64,000 nt of DNA from assembly GCF_041893525.1 (NCBI RefSeq), contig NZ_CP169068.1; one strand, given 5' to 3'. Position 1 is the first letter of the stretch. Each line of letters opens with the position of its first letter. A program made the position numbers and the translations under genes. Origin of the DNA: Phaeobacter bryozoorum (GTDB taxonomy: Bacteria > Pseudomonadota > Alphaproteobacteria > Rhodobacterales > Rhodobacteraceae). The notes beneath the pieces are model-generated. The model had not been told where the DNA came from, made no database searches, and saw only the letters and a program-made list of their open reading frames with translations. Positions 16,430 through 27,233 of this stretch are shown one piece after another.

Positions 16430-17325
16430 GCCAAATCTCCAAGACGTTTGTTGGCCGCACGGGTGGTCGCGGCAAAGGCGACAAGCGCACCAAGCAGAGG
16501 GATGCAGAGTGGCAGGAGCCAGCTCCAGCCTTGAAAGCCAAGCCCGGTCAGGAACCCGCCCTCGCGGGAGGCTTCGGGCATCAGCCAGACCCCGAGCATT
16601 CCCAGCGCCATGCCAACGCTGGCACCAAATAGCGCGCGCAGGGTGAAACGCCGGATAAAGGCCTGAGCGATATAGGTGTCCAGCGCGCCGACGAGACGCA
16701 GCACCTCAATCACCTGGGCATTGGCCGCAAGCGCTGCATTCGCAGCAAGGGTGATCATCGCCGCGGTGGCCCCGCCGATCAACAGGATGGACACCCAGGC
16801 CAACCGCCGCAGCGCCTGGGCAGCATCCACCAGCGGCGCCCGCCAGCGCGTGTGATCATCCAAGATCGCACCCGGAACCTCAGCCTGAAGGCGCAAGCGC
16901 AGACCGGTCTCATCATAGCCCGGATCGCCCTCGATCACTTCGATCAGCTGTGGGATCGGCAGCGTATCCAGCGGCAGTTTGGTGCCAAACCATGGCGCCA
17001 ACAGAGCCGCCTGTTCCTCGCGGCTCAGCGCACGAGCCGAGGCGACACCCGGCGTCTGTTCCAGAATGGTCATTGCCGCCTCGGTCTGGGCAGCACGCTG
17101 CTCCGCCGGTGCATTGATCCGTAGCGTGGCCGCGCGCGCCAGTTCCTCTGCCCAGCGATCTGCCAAACGGCCGGAGGCCAGCGACAGCGCCAAGGCAAAA
17201 ACCGCCAGAAACGCCATAGCACCAGAGACAAACAAAGTCAGCTGGGCGGTAAATCCACTGGGCGGAACAACACGGTCAGCCTGGGCATCCCCGACAATCA
17301 GGTTGCGCAAACGGGTCAGTTTCAT
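16426..17325 (-). CDS. ftsX: Cell division protein FtsX (ABC permease)
   Basis: This 299-residue protein has a short cytoplasmic N-terminus, a first membrane segment at about 29-50, a periplasmic domain of about 120 residues, and three more segments near 177-200, 222-248 and 268-290, the four-helix layout of FtsX. FtsX and FtsE together regulate peptidoglycan hydrolases at the division septum. It overlaps ftsE by four bases upstream and plsC by four downstream. Sequence conservation is low in this family, so the call rests on topology and the ftsE partner. Confidence 0.88.
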   Translation of the reverse strand: MKLTRLRNLIVGDAQADRVVPPSGFTAQLTLFVSGAMAFLAVFALALSLASGRLADRWAEELARAATLRINAPAEQRAAQTEAAMTILEQTPGVASARALSREEQAALLAPWFGTKLPLDTLPIPQLIEVIEGDPGYDETGLRLRLQAEVPGAILDDHTRWRAPLVDAAQALRRLAWVSILLIGGATAAMITLAANAALAANAQVIEVLRLVGALDTYIAQAFIRRFTLRALFGASVGMALGMLGVWLMPEASREGGFLTGLGFQGWSWLLPLCIPLLGALVAFAATTRAANKRLGDLA

Positions 17326-17999
17326 AGGTCCGCTCCGGCCTGCTGAAGCTGGCGGTTCGAAATCCGCAGGACTCGTGCCTGAACCTGCTTCTTGGCGGCC
17401 CGGATCAACGACAGATCATGTGTCGCAACCAGAACGGTTTTGCCCATGTGATTCAATTCCACCAACAATTGCAGCAGCCGCTGCGACATGTCCCAATCCA
17501 CGTTGCCAGTTGGTTCATCGGCGATGATCACCTCAGGCGAGAGGATCACCGATCTGGCCAGCGCCGCGCGCTGCCGCTCGCCACCAGAGAGCTCCGGAGG
17601 GGTGGCATGGGCGCGCTCCGACAGGCCAACCCAGTTCAACAGCTCGCGCAGATTAGCCTCTTCCTGGGTGATATCCCGCCCGGAGACCGTCAACGGCAAC
17701 GCGATATTCTCCAGAACCGGCAGGTGATCGAGGAACCGGCAATCCTGGTGGACCACCCCGATGCGGCGGCGCAGATAGGCCATCTGGTCACGATCCAGCC
17801 CCTTGATATCCATGTTGAAAGCACGTGCGCGGCCTGACGTTGGTGTCAGCGCGCCATAGCAAAGTTTCAACAGGGTGGTCTTGCCTGCGCCCGATGGGCC
17901 TGTCAGGAAATGGAACGACCCCGGTGCCAGCTGCACCGACACGTCGCTCAGCAGTTCCCCGCCACCGTAGTTGTACCCCACATTGTCCAGCTCGATCAC
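17322..17999 (-). CDS. ftsE: Cell division ATP-binding protein FtsE
   Basis: The 225-residue ABC ATPase has the FtsE start (V)IELDNVGYNYGGG, a Walker A motif GPSGAGKTT near residues 34-42, the signature LSGGERQRAALA around 139, and Walker B VIIADEPTGNVDWD near 158. I chose the GTG at 17999 rather than an ATG 24 codons upstream because AAGGGG lies seven bases before it and the usual family length is about 220-230. It supplies ATP hydrolysis to FtsX. The alternative start at 18071 would add MATARTIETGRTVGQ-type residues with no family counterpart. Confidence 0.92.
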   Translation of the reverse strand: MIELDNVGYNYGGGELLSDVSVQLAPGSFHFLTGPSGAGKTTLLKLCYGALTPTSGRARAFNMDIKGLDRDQMAYLRRRIGVVHQDCRFLDHLPVLENIALPLTVSGRDITQEEANLRELLNWVGLSERAHATPPELSGGERQRAALARSVILSPEVIIADEPTGNVDWDMSQRLLQLLVELNHMGKTVLVATHDLSLIRAAKKQVQARVLRISNRQLQQAGADL

Positions 18000-18215
18000 G
18001 GCGGTCCCCTTTTGGTCACCGGTGTTTTGCCCGACTGTGCGCCCAGTTTCAATGGTCCGCGCTGTTGCCACGCCACCCCGGCTGAAACAGTCCGTTCAGA
18101 TGAGAGCGATTGGCTCTTTCGTGGAAAGACGGAACTGCCTATGATTATTCAACAATCACCCGCCGACAGCCGCCCGGCCCCCCCGGGAGCCACCTCAGGT
18201 CCCAAGGAGTGACCC

Positions 18216-19076
18216 ATGCGACTGACATGTCCGAACTGTGCCGCCCAATATGAGGTGCCGGATGATGTGATCCCCGATGAGGGGCGCGACGTGCAATGTT
18301 CCAACTGCGGGCAAACGTGGTTTCAGGCTGGCCGTGCGATTGAGGCGGAGGATGACCCGAGCATTTCCCCCGCTGCGGAACCCGGCGACGATATAGCCCC
18401 GGTTGAGGACGAAATCGGCGCCCCTGATCCCGCTTCCCTTACGGCGACACAAGACGATGATATCGTGGAAGACGCGCCGGAGGAGGAGACCGCAGAGCCT
18501 GATCAGCAGGATGAAATCCAAAATCAACCGCCAGAGATCACAGCCACGTCGCGAGGTCTTGACCCGACGATCAGCGATATTCTGCGCGAGGAGGCTGAGC
18601 GTGAAGCCCGGCTGCGCGCCGCTGAAAGCAACAGCTTGCAAACACAGACGGATTTGGGACTGGATTCTCTGCCGGAAGAAGAATCCGCCCGCCGTGCCCG
18701 CGAAGCCCGCGAGCAGATGGCCCGGATGCGTGGCGAAGATCCCCAGCAGCTCTCCACCTCGGAAACCGAATCCCGTCGCGGATTGCTGCCCAATATCGAC
18801 GAAATCAACTCGACCCTGCGATCCGGTGAAGGGCCTGCGGCCCCGATCGCACCACCAGTCGATGCACCGGCCCCAAGGAAAAAGCGGAACTTTGCGCGGG
18901 GCTTTGCCTTTGCACTGTTGATCGCGCTGGGTCTTGCCATGGCCTATGATAACGCGCCCCTGATCGCCCAGAAGCTGCCACAGGCGGATCCCTACCTCAG
19001 CACCTATGTCGCCAAGGTGGACGCGGCGCGGCTGTGGCTAGATACGCAGGTGCGTGCCTTCACAGTGCAGCAGTAG
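18216..19076 (+). CDS. Zinc-ribbon protein with one membrane segment (MJ0042 type)
   Basis: The N-terminus is a zinc ribbon with cysteines at 5, 8, 28 and 31 (CPNC and CSNC), as in MJ0042-type finger proteins. A long acidic, low-complexity middle follows (many Glu/Asp, about residues 45-110), then a charged helical stretch rich in EARLRAAE and ARRAREAREQMARMR, and a membrane segment near 227-247 after RKKRNFARG. A periplasmic tail completes the 286 residues. The family is common in alphaproteobacteria and its function is not established. It is divergent from ftsE with about 215 bases between starts. It could also be read as a stress- or envelope-linked sensor, but nothing in the sequence decides this. 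Confidence 0.8.
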   Translation: MRLTCPNCAAQYEVPDDVIPDEGRDVQCSNCGQTWFQAGRAIEAEDDPSISPAAEPGDDIAPVEDEIGAPDPASLTATQDDDIVEDAPEEETAEPDQQDEIQNQPPEITATSRGLDPTISDILREEAEREARLRAAESNSLQTQTDLGLDSLPEEESARRAREAREQMARMRGEDPQQLSTSETESRRGLLPNIDEINSTLRSGEGPAAPIAPPVDAPAPRKKRNFARGFAFALLIALGLAMAYDNAPLIAQKLPQADPYLSTYVAKVDAARLWLDTQVRAFTVQQ

Positions 19077-19143
19077 AACCGCAGCCGACGGTACCGGCGA
19101 CCGATCGGACACGAACGGTCGCCCCGCAGGTCCACCGCCGTCG

Positions 19144-21973
19144 TCAGAAGCGATCCAGAAGACGCTCGAGATAGCTTCGCTCAGTCTCGCTACGGCTGCG
19201 CTCTCCGGCGCGGCGGCGGATCTCTTCAAGAAGATCCCAGGCGCGGCGATAGGCCTGCCCTTCGCTGAACTGCCCGTCGGAAACACCACCATCACCCTGT
19301 TCCCCATTGCGTCGGCCAAGCGGATCCATTTGGTTGCCTTGGCTTGAGCTGCTGGTGCGCCCCTGCGCCTGTCCCTGACCCGGTTGCTGCTGTTCGGCCA
19401 TTGCCTCTCCCAGCGCGCGCATTCCCTCTCGCAGAGCTTCCATCGCGTCGGACTGGCGGTCGATGGCCTCGGCGAGGTCACCCTGCCGCAAAGCCTCCTC
19501 CGCCCCATCCATGGCCCGTCCGGCATCATCAAGCGCATCACGCGTCGCCTGACCGCCTTCGCCATTGCCAAGCGGGAGGCCATCCCGCTGCGCCCGCAAC
19601 TGATCGCGAAGAGCTTGCTGGCGATCAGCCAGCGACCCGGCAGGACCCTGTGTGCCGCCCTGCGGAGTGTTGGCGCCGCCACCCTGCCCGGTCCCATCAT
19701 TATCAGGCGCGCGCTGTCCCTGACCACCCTGACCGGGCTGCCGATCACCGCTGGGGTCGCCGGAGCCGGGCCTGTCGCCTTGGCCACCCTGATTGCCCTG
19801 ACCGCCCTCGTGGGAACTCCCCACGTCCCAGGCCGCCATTGCGCCCTTCATTTCCCTGACTTTCGCCGCGACGTGCACCGGGATTGAACTGCTCCTGCAA
19901 ATCCCGAAATGCCTGATCCGACAAGCCCTGCTGCTCACGCAGGGTTTCGGCCAACCCCTCCATGCTCTGCTCTCCGGGGCTGCCATCCTGACCTTCCTGC
20001 CCTTGGGTGACACGCATGTTTTCCATCATCTGCTGGAACTCGCGCAGCGCCTGCTCGGCCTCGGCCATCCGGCCCTGTTCCATCAGCTCCTGAATACGAT
20101 CCATCATCGCCTGAAGATCCTGCTGAGTGAGCTGCATGGCGTTCTCATCCGGAGCGCCTTGCGGCTGCCCGTCATTGCCCTGCTCCTGCGCCTGTCGCTG
20201 CAACTGACGCAGATAGTCCTGCGTGGCATCGCGCAGCTGTTGCATCAGACGGGCAATCTCTTCATCGCTGGCACCATCACGCATCGCTTGGCTCAGCTGC
20301 TCCTGAGCGCGCTGCATGCGGGCAAGAGCGTCGCCGACATCGCCTTCCTCCAGCTGGATTGCCAAATCCCAGAGCGCTTCAGCCAACGCGTCCTGCTGCT
20401 CTGGCCCAAGCGTTCCTGCGTTGCTGTGCTGTTCCAGACGACGAAGGATAGTGCGCAGACGCAGATAATCCCCATGGTCGTGGAACACTTCGGCCGGATA
20501 GATCGACAGGGCGCGCAGGACCTGGGCCACCCGCGGCGCATTGGCACGCGCCCAGAGCAGATCGCGCCGCTGCTCTGCCACCGCTGCGGCCATCGGATCA
20601 AAGAAACGCCGGGTCACCAACGGCGCCCTGAGCACCTCTGCCTCGGTCTCCTGCCCCTTGGCGTCCTGTGCGACCATACGGTAGCTGACCGGCATGTTGG
20701 CCCAGGGGTGTTTGGCGAAGGCCTCGATCACCTGCTCGTCGAAGCTGTGGCGATCACCGGTCAGCGGCAGTGGCAGGTCCAGAACAATCGGCTCCCGCGT
20801 ATCTGGTTCGGCTGCCAGCCCATGGCTCCGATCAATCTCGGCCATATCCAGCGAGATTTCGACCTGACCAGCCGCCACGCCGTAATCGTCACTGGCGGTA
20901 TAGGCAAGCGAGGTCGTATCATCGGACTCCAGCGTCGGCTCTCCCATAATGGCAATCGTCGGAGGCAGGTCCTCAATCAGCGTCACATCCCAGCTGCGCC
21001 CTCCGGTGCCATTGATGGTCAATGTCCCGTCGCGGGTGATCACGAAACTCTGCTCAGCCGCGGCGGCAGAGGGCACGTCTCCGGTGCGCCCCGAGAGAGT
21101 TTCATCCAGTGTAAGATCTCCGACCTCACCGTAAAACCGCAGGGTCAGGCGGCTGTTTTCGGGCAGGGTCAGAACCGGCTCGGACTGATCATTGAGATAA
21201 AGCACCGGCAGACCGGTGTAGCGCGGCGGTTCGATCCAGCCCTCCCATGTCGGCCCTGCTGCCGCATTCACCGCGCCGGGGGCCATCTCGCCAAGGCTAC
21301 CAACCCGCCAGATGGAGCCGAAGAGCATGGCAACCGATAGCGCCAGAAGTGCCAGATAGCGCAGCGCAAAGGGGTCAGCGCGCGCGACTGACAGATTGGG
21401 TTTAGGGGCAACTGCGGTGGCGGCGCGCGCCTGCATCCGCCGCTGATGCGCCTGCCACAGGGCTTGCGACGCCGGATCATCCGACCCGATGGCCTGCGCG
21501 TCCAGCAGCGCCGCAATAGGATGTCCGGGCAGCGTCATATCCAGACGAGCCAGGGCGTCGGACAGACTGGGCATTCTGAACCGCCAGCCCCCAAAGCCAA
21601 TCGCGACTGCCGCAGCCAACACCAGCAGCACGGCCCCCACCCAGACCAGTTCGATCGGCAACTGCTCGTGCAGGCCCAACATCACAGCGGCAAGCGCCAG
21701 CATCAGTAGCGAAACCAACGGCCAGAAGGCGCGCACCAGACGTTCCGACAACAGCCCCACCCAGGTCAGCCGCAACGGCCAGCGAAGCCGCACAAGGCGC
21801 GGATCTGAGAGCCTCGGGCCTGAGCCGCGACCTGTTGGGATCGGATCGGACGGCAGATCGGAACCGCCGTCTTTCCGCGAGTACCCGCCCTCCGCCTGCG
21901 GGCGCGCCGGTGAACCCGGCGCGGCGGCAGATGTCGCGTCAGCCTTGCGGCGAAACTTGGGGTCGTTGACCAT
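19144..21973 (-). pseudogene. TIGR02302/DUF4175 family membrane protein, frameshifted
   Basis: One frame from 21973 gives 742 residues and another, overlapping, continues to 19144. The first part has basic cytoplasmic residues, three hydrophobic segments (about 82-130 and 205-222), then a large extracytoplasmic domain and a Gln/Glu-rich coiled-coil region (QLQRQAQEQG, DLQAMMDRIQELMEQG). The second continues with a Gly/Gln low-complexity stretch (GGQGNQGGQGDRPG) and a conserved C-terminal helix (YRRAWDLLEEIRRRAGERS). The two join if one base is removed from the AA at 19815-19816, giving about 942 residues, matching long family members. Roseobacter homologues have both parts in one chain. The role of this family is unknown. 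The break may be real or a sequencing error. Confidence 0.8.
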
Positions 21974-22025
21974 GCGGGCGGCGCCTCCGATCAGCCCTGC
22001 GCCGCGTCAGATGTCGCGGTACCCG

Positions 22026-23291
22026 TCAGAGCCACTCCGGGATGGTATCGCGGTTTATCATTTCGTCAAAGTCCGGACGTCGGCGGATAACCGCGAATTG
22101 ATCCCCATTGACCAGCACTTCAGGGATCAACGGGCGCGAGTTATATTCGCTCGACATCACTGCGCCATAGGCGCCAGCACTGCGGAAAGCCACCAGATCC
22201 CCCGCTTCCAGGGGCGGCATATCGCGATGGCGCGCAAAGGTATCGCCAGTTTCGCAGACCGGTCCAACGATATCATATGGACGCTGCTCCACTCCGGCGT
22301 CGGCTTCGATCACCGGAACAATCTCGTGATGCGCCTCATACATGGCGGGGCGGATCAGATCATTCATGGCGCCGTCGATGATCAGGAAATCCCGGTCCTC
22401 GCCGGATTTCACATAGATCACCTTGCTCACCATGATGCCGGCATTGCCGGCAATCAGACGCCCCGGTTCGATTTCGATCTCACACCCAAGATGCCCCAAG
22501 GTGCGCTGTACCATAGCGCCGTATTCAACCGGCAACGGTGGCGTATCGTTCGAGCGGGTGTAGGGAATACCAAGGCCACCGCCAAGGTCGAGACGGTGAA
22601 TCTCATGACCATCAGCGCGCAGCTGCTCGGTCAGTTCCGCCACTTTCTGATAGGCCAGCTCGAACGGGGCCAGTTCGGTCAGCTGCGAGCCGATATGTAC
22701 GTCAATGCCGATCACCTTCAGCCCTGGCAGGCTGGCGGCACGGGCATAGACTTCCCGCGCCCGCGCAATCGGAATGCCGAATTTATTCTCAGACTTGCCC
22801 GTCGCGATCTTGGCGTGAGTTTTTGCATCGACATCCGGGTTCACGCGTACAGTGATCGGCGCCACAACGCCCAGTTCCTGCGCAACCGCGTTGATCACGT
22901 CCATTTCCGGCTCGGATTCGACATTGAACTGACGGATACCACCGCTCAGGGCGGTTCGGATCTCGTCCTCGGTCTTGCCGACGCCCGAAAACACAATCTT
23001 GTCACCGGGAACCCCGGCCGCCTTGGCGCGCAGATATTCGCCCTTGCTGACCACATCCATGCCGGCGCCGGCCTGTGCCAGCGTTTTCAGGATCGCCTGA
23101 TTGCTGGCTGCCTTCATTGCGTAGCAGACCAGATGATCCATCTCCTTCAGCGCATCATCAAAGAGGTGGAAATGGCGCAGCAGTGTCGCCGTTGAATACA
23201 GGTAAAACGGAGTGCCCACAGCAGCCGCGATCTCGGCCACCGGCACATCTTCGGCGTAGAGAGCGCCGTCACGATAGAGAAAATGATCCAT
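22026..23291 (-). CDS. lysA: Diaminopimelate decarboxylase
   Basis: The 421-residue PLP enzyme shows VCYAMKAASNQAIL with the PLP lysine near residue 56, FGIPIARA, the strand motif VHIGSQLTELAPF, the glycine-rich phosphate site LDLGGGLGIPY, EPGRLIAGNAG, and the catalytic cysteine region GPVCETGDTFARH with AYGAVMSSEYNSRP. It converts meso-diaminopimelate to L-lysine, the last step of lysine synthesis. The small lipoprotein and argH lie upstream on the same strand with gaps of about 52 and 71 bases, so the three form the common argH-lipoprotein-lysA run. No unusual residues are seen. Confidence 0.96.
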   Translation of the reverse strand: MDHFLYRDGALYAEDVPVAEIAAAVGTPFYLYSTATLLRHFHLFDDALKEMDHLVCYAMKAASNQAILKTLAQAGAGMDVVSKGEYLRAKAAGVPGDKIVFSGVGKTEDEIRTALSGGIRQFNVESEPEMDVINAVAQELGVVAPITVRVNPDVDAKTHAKIATGKSENKFGIPIARAREVYARAASLPGLKVIGIDVHIGSQLTELAPFELAYQKVAELTEQLRADGHEIHRLDLGGGLGIPYTRSNDTPPLPVEYGAMVQRTLGHLGCEIEIEPGRLIAGNAGIMVSKVIYVKSGEDRDFLIIDGAMNDLIRPAMYEAHHEIVPVIEADAGVEQRPYDIVGPVCETGDTFARHRDMPPLEAGDLVAFRSAGAYGAVMSSEYNSRPLIPEVLVNGDQFAVIRRRPDFDEMINRDTIPEWL

Positions 23292-23343
23292 AGATCGCGC
23301 TTAGACCAGAACCGGGGCGCGGATCAAATGATTCCGCTCAGGG

Positions 23344-23529
23344 TCAGACGCCCAGATAGACGCTGAGTGGCCCTTTGTGCAGGCCAAGGCTGCCGCCCGC
23401 GTGGACGCCGCTGCTGGACACGCCAACTCCGGCATTGAGCGAGGGTCGTACCGGCTCTCCGTCGACCCCGCAGGCCGCAAGACCCACGCAGGCCACCAGA
23501 ATACCCAGGATCAGAACGGTTTTCTGCAT
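23344..23529 (-). CDS. Small lipoprotein between argH and lysA
   Basis: The 61-residue frame starts at the ATG complementary to 23527-23529, behind AAGGGA. An upstream in-frame start exists, but this one gives a proper lipoprotein signal: MQKTVLILGILVACVGLAAC with the lipobox LAAC, so Cys20 is the lipidated residue. The mature part (GVDGEPVRPSLNAGV..., ending GPLSVYLGV) is short and Gly/Ser-rich. A short lipoprotein at this position next to lysA and argH is common in proteobacteria, and some such proteins (LptM-like) help assembly of the LptD export channel, but this one is only similar in position and size. Confidence 0.75.
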   Translation of the reverse strand: MQKTVLILGILVACVGLAACGVDGEPVRPSLNAGVGVSSSGVHAGGSLGLHKGPLSVYLGV

Positions 23530-23600
23530 ATTGATCCCTTTCGATCTGGGCGGTTGCGATTGAACCGGCACATCACCGCTTAACCGCAACCGCCCTGCTA

Positions 23601-24995
23601 TCAGTCCGCCAGGAGGCTCTGCCAGCGGGCCACCTGCGCGCGCACCTGGGCGGGTGCGGTGCCGCCGTAAGACATGCGCGAGTTTACCGAGTTTTCGACG
23701 CCAAGCACAGTGAAGATGTCCTCGGTGATGCCTGCATGCACGCCCTGCATATCCGCGAGCGCGAGGTCCGGCAGGTCGCAGCCGCGCTTTTCGGCCATCG
23801 CCACCAGGGTGCCGGTCACGTGGTGCGCATCGCGGAACGGCACCTTCAACACCCTAACCAGCCAGTCGGCCAGGTCTGTGGCGGTGGAGAAGCCGGAGCC
23901 TGCCGCAGCGGCCAGTGACTCGCGATTGCCGGTCATGTCCTTGACCATGCCTTCCATCGCCGCCAGCGCCAGCATCCAGTTGTCGGCAGCGTCAAAGACC
24001 TGTTCCTTGTCTTCCTGCATGTCCTTGGAATAGGTGAGCGGCAGCCCCTTCATCACCATCATCAGCGCGGTGTTGGCGCCAAAAATCCGGCCCACCTTGG
24101 CGCGGATCAGCTCAGCCGCGTCCGGGTTCTTCTTCTGCGGCATGATCGACGAGCCGGTGGAGAAACGATCGCTGAGCGTCACGAAACGGAATTGGGCGGA
24201 GGACCAGATCACCAGCTCCTCGGCAAAGCGGGAGAGGTGCATGGCGCTGATCGAGGCGCAGGACAGGAACTCCAGCGCGAAGTCACGGTCAGAGACCGCA
24301 TCCAGCGAGTTTGCCGCCGGGCGGTCGAAGCCCAGCGCCTTGGCGGTCATTTCCCGGTCAATCGGGAAGGAGGTCCCGGCCAGCGCTGCCGCGCCCAGCG
24401 GCAATTCGTTCATCCGCGCGCGGGCGTCGCGCACGCGGCTGAGGTCGCGGCCGAACATCTCGACATAGGCCATCATGTGGTGGCCCCAGGTGACCGGTTG
24501 CGCGGTCTGCAGATGGGTAAAGCCCGGCATCACCCAATCGGCACCAGCCTCCGCCTGCGACAGAAGCGCGCGGATCAGCGCCAAGAGGCCGCTTTCGGCG
24601 GCGTCCAGCTGGTCGCGCACCCAGAGTTTAAAGTCGGTTGCCACCTGGTCGTTGCGGCTCCGGCCCGTGTGCAGGCGGCCCGCAGGCTCACCGATGATCT
24701 CTTTCAGGCGGGCCTCCACGTTCATATGGATGTCTTCCAGTGCGGTGGAATACTGGAAGGTTCCGCCCTCGATCTCTGACAATACGGTGAGCAGCCCTTC
24801 CCGAATGGCCTCGGCATCATTATCCGTAATGACACCTGTCGCGGCCAACATCGCCGCATGGGCCCTGGAGCCGGCAATGTCCTGCGCTGCCATCCGCTTG
24901 TCGAACCCGATCGAGGCATTGATCGCCTCCATGATCGCGTCCGGGCCAGCGGCAAAGCGGCCGCCCCACATCTGGTTCGAGGATTGATCTGTCAT
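23601..24995 (-). CDS. argH: Argininosuccinate lyase
   Basis: The 464-residue enzyme starts MTDQSSNQMWGGRFAAGPDA and shows the fumarase-superfamily blocks: HMNVEARLKEIIGEPAGRLH, TGRSRNDQVATDFKLWVRD, FTHLQTAQPVTWGHHMMAY and the signature loop GSSIMPQKKNPDAAEL (about residues 283-298). It splits argininosuccinate into arginine and fumarate in arginine synthesis. Its start lies 22 bases from that of the TlpA gene on the other strand, so the two share a short divergent promoter region. No missing catalytic residue is seen. Confidence 0.96.
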   Translation of the reverse strand: MTDQSSNQMWGGRFAAGPDAIMEAINASIGFDKRMAAQDIAGSRAHAAMLAATGVITDNDAEAIREGLLTVLSEIEGGTFQYSTALEDIHMNVEARLKEIIGEPAGRLHTGRSRNDQVATDFKLWVRDQLDAAESGLLALIRALLSQAEAGADWVMPGFTHLQTAQPVTWGHHMMAYVEMFGRDLSRVRDARARMNELPLGAAALAGTSFPIDREMTAKALGFDRPAANSLDAVSDRDFALEFLSCASISAMHLSRFAEELVIWSSAQFRFVTLSDRFSTGSSIMPQKKNPDAAELIRAKVGRIFGANTALMMVMKGLPLTYSKDMQEDKEQVFDAADNWMLALAAMEGMVKDMTGNRESLAAAAGSGFSTATDLADWLVRVLKVPFRDAHHVTGTLVAMAEKRGCDLPDLALADMQGVHAGITEDIFTVLGVENSVNSRMSYGGTAPAQVRAQVARWQSLLAD

Positions 24996-25017
24996 GGTGT
25001 GGAACCCCGGAGATAAT

Positions 25018-25581
25018 ATGCGTCTGTTTCGTCAGCTAACCCTTTATATGGCCCTTGCCCTCGGTGCAAATGCCGCCTTTGCCGCGGACCCCGCAGCCCT
25101 TTCCGAGCTCCGCGAAGGTGACATGCGCCGTCTGATCCTCCACCCGGAAGCAAAACCGACCTCCAGCAACAGCTTTGAACTGGAAGACGGCAAGGGCAGC
25201 GCCTCGCTTGCCGATTATGAAGGCAAGGTTGTCCTGCTGAACTTCTGGGCCACCTGGTGCGCTCCCTGCCGGAAAGAAATGCCGATGCTGTCCGAACTTC
25301 AAAGTGAATTTGGCGGTGAGGATTTTGAGGTCCTGACCCTGGCCACCGGCCGCAACTCGCCCGCCGGGATTCAGAAGTTCTTTGATGAAACGGGCATCAC
25401 CAATCTGCCCCGCCATCAGGATCCAAAGGGTGCGCTGGCCAAGGAAATGGCCGTGTTTGGCCTACCGATGACAATGATCCTCGATCGCGACGGCAATGAA
25501 ATCGGCCGCCTGCGTGGCGATGCAGAGTGGAACTCCGACAGTGCCAAGGCAATCCTGCAAACTCTGATCGACGCAGAATGA
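25018..25581 (+). CDS. TlpA-like thiol-disulfide oxidoreductase
   Basis: I use ATG 25018, behind GGAG, rather than 24994. It starts MRLFRQLTLYMALALGANAAFA, a signal peptide or anchor. A thioredoxin fold follows, with the active site WATWCAPCRKEMP near residue 76 and the cis-proline loop FGLPMTMILDRDG. The 187-residue size is typical of TlpA/ResA-type proteins, which keep apo-cytochrome c cysteines or copper-oxidase assembly factors reduced in the periplasm. It faces argH divergently and has no cytochrome maturation genes nearby, so the partner is not evident. Confidence 0.88.
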   Translation: MRLFRQLTLYMALALGANAAFAADPAALSELREGDMRRLILHPEAKPTSSNSFELEDGKGSASLADYEGKVVLLNFWATWCAPCRKEMPMLSELQSEFGGEDFEVLTLATGRNSPAGIQKFFDETGITNLPRHQDPKGALAKEMAVFGLPMTMILDRDGNEIGRLRGDAEWNSDSAKAILQTLIDAE

Positions 25582-25747
25582 CTGATTGACGCTCATTAAG
25601 AAGACCCGCGGCCGTACCGCAGTGCAGCAGCTTTCCCGGGCGTGCGCGGGCGGTGGCCAGATAGCTGGCATCTTTCGGAGCTTGACCCAACGCCACCTTT
25701 GACAGAGCCGTCACCCTGCCGCCAATCTGAGCGGCAGGGAGGACGTG

Positions 25748-26183
25748 ATGCCGCTGGAAATCTTGGTGGCGATGGTGCTGATCGGCATTGTTGTCATAGC
25801 TATACTGCTTCATGTCACCGGGCGGTCCGCTCCGGTTCTGATGACGCGAGACACCGCCGCCAAGGCCTGGTCTCGTCATGATCCCGATACTCAAATCCTG
25901 AACACATGGCCAAGCACTCTTGGTCAGGCGGCCCTGATTGAAACCGATCTCGGGCTTGGTCTGGTCTGGTGTTTTGGCGCCGATACCATCGCCCGGCCAC
26001 TTGCCGGGGTGCGACTATTGGATCACCCCAAGGGCCTGAAGCTGCGGTTCGCCGATTTTGCTACCCCCTCCGTGGTGCTCCACCTGTCGGATGCCGAGCG
26101 AAAAGATTGGCGACGGCGCATCATGGGCGACCACAGCGCGCCAATCACACCGACCGTGACAGCGCAGACAGAAGGACAGACAC

Positions 26184-26191
<8 letters not shown>
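25748..26191 (+). CDS. Hypothetical membrane-anchored protein
   Basis: ATG 25748 follows GGGAGG by five bases; a GTG three bases earlier is a weaker alternative. The first 25 residues (PLEILVAMVLIGIVVIAILL) form one membrane helix, with a cytoplasmic or periplasmic domain of about 120 residues that has no motif I know. The LEILVAMVLIG stretch resembles a type IV prepilin N-terminus, but the leader lacks the usual basic Gly cleavage site. The stop overlaps the start of the next gene by eight bases (26184-26191), so translation is probably coupled to the sterol-desaturase-family gene. Roseobacter-limited and function unknown. Confidence 0.65.
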
Positions 26192-27119
<928 letters not shown>

Positions 27120-27233
27120 GTGCAGCTCTCAATTTGGGTAAAATTGTCGCCTTAATCCTAGCTCAACGCTTTTGCGCCAAGGTCCGGTCTGATCCATATT
27201 GATCAGACCACCCCAGCGCCAAGGGATATACCC

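Noticed and set aside
17325..17380. tRNA-like GGTTCGAAATCC sequence
   Set aside because: It lies within ftsE coding sequence and cannot be folded into a cloverleaf with acceptor and anticodon arms.
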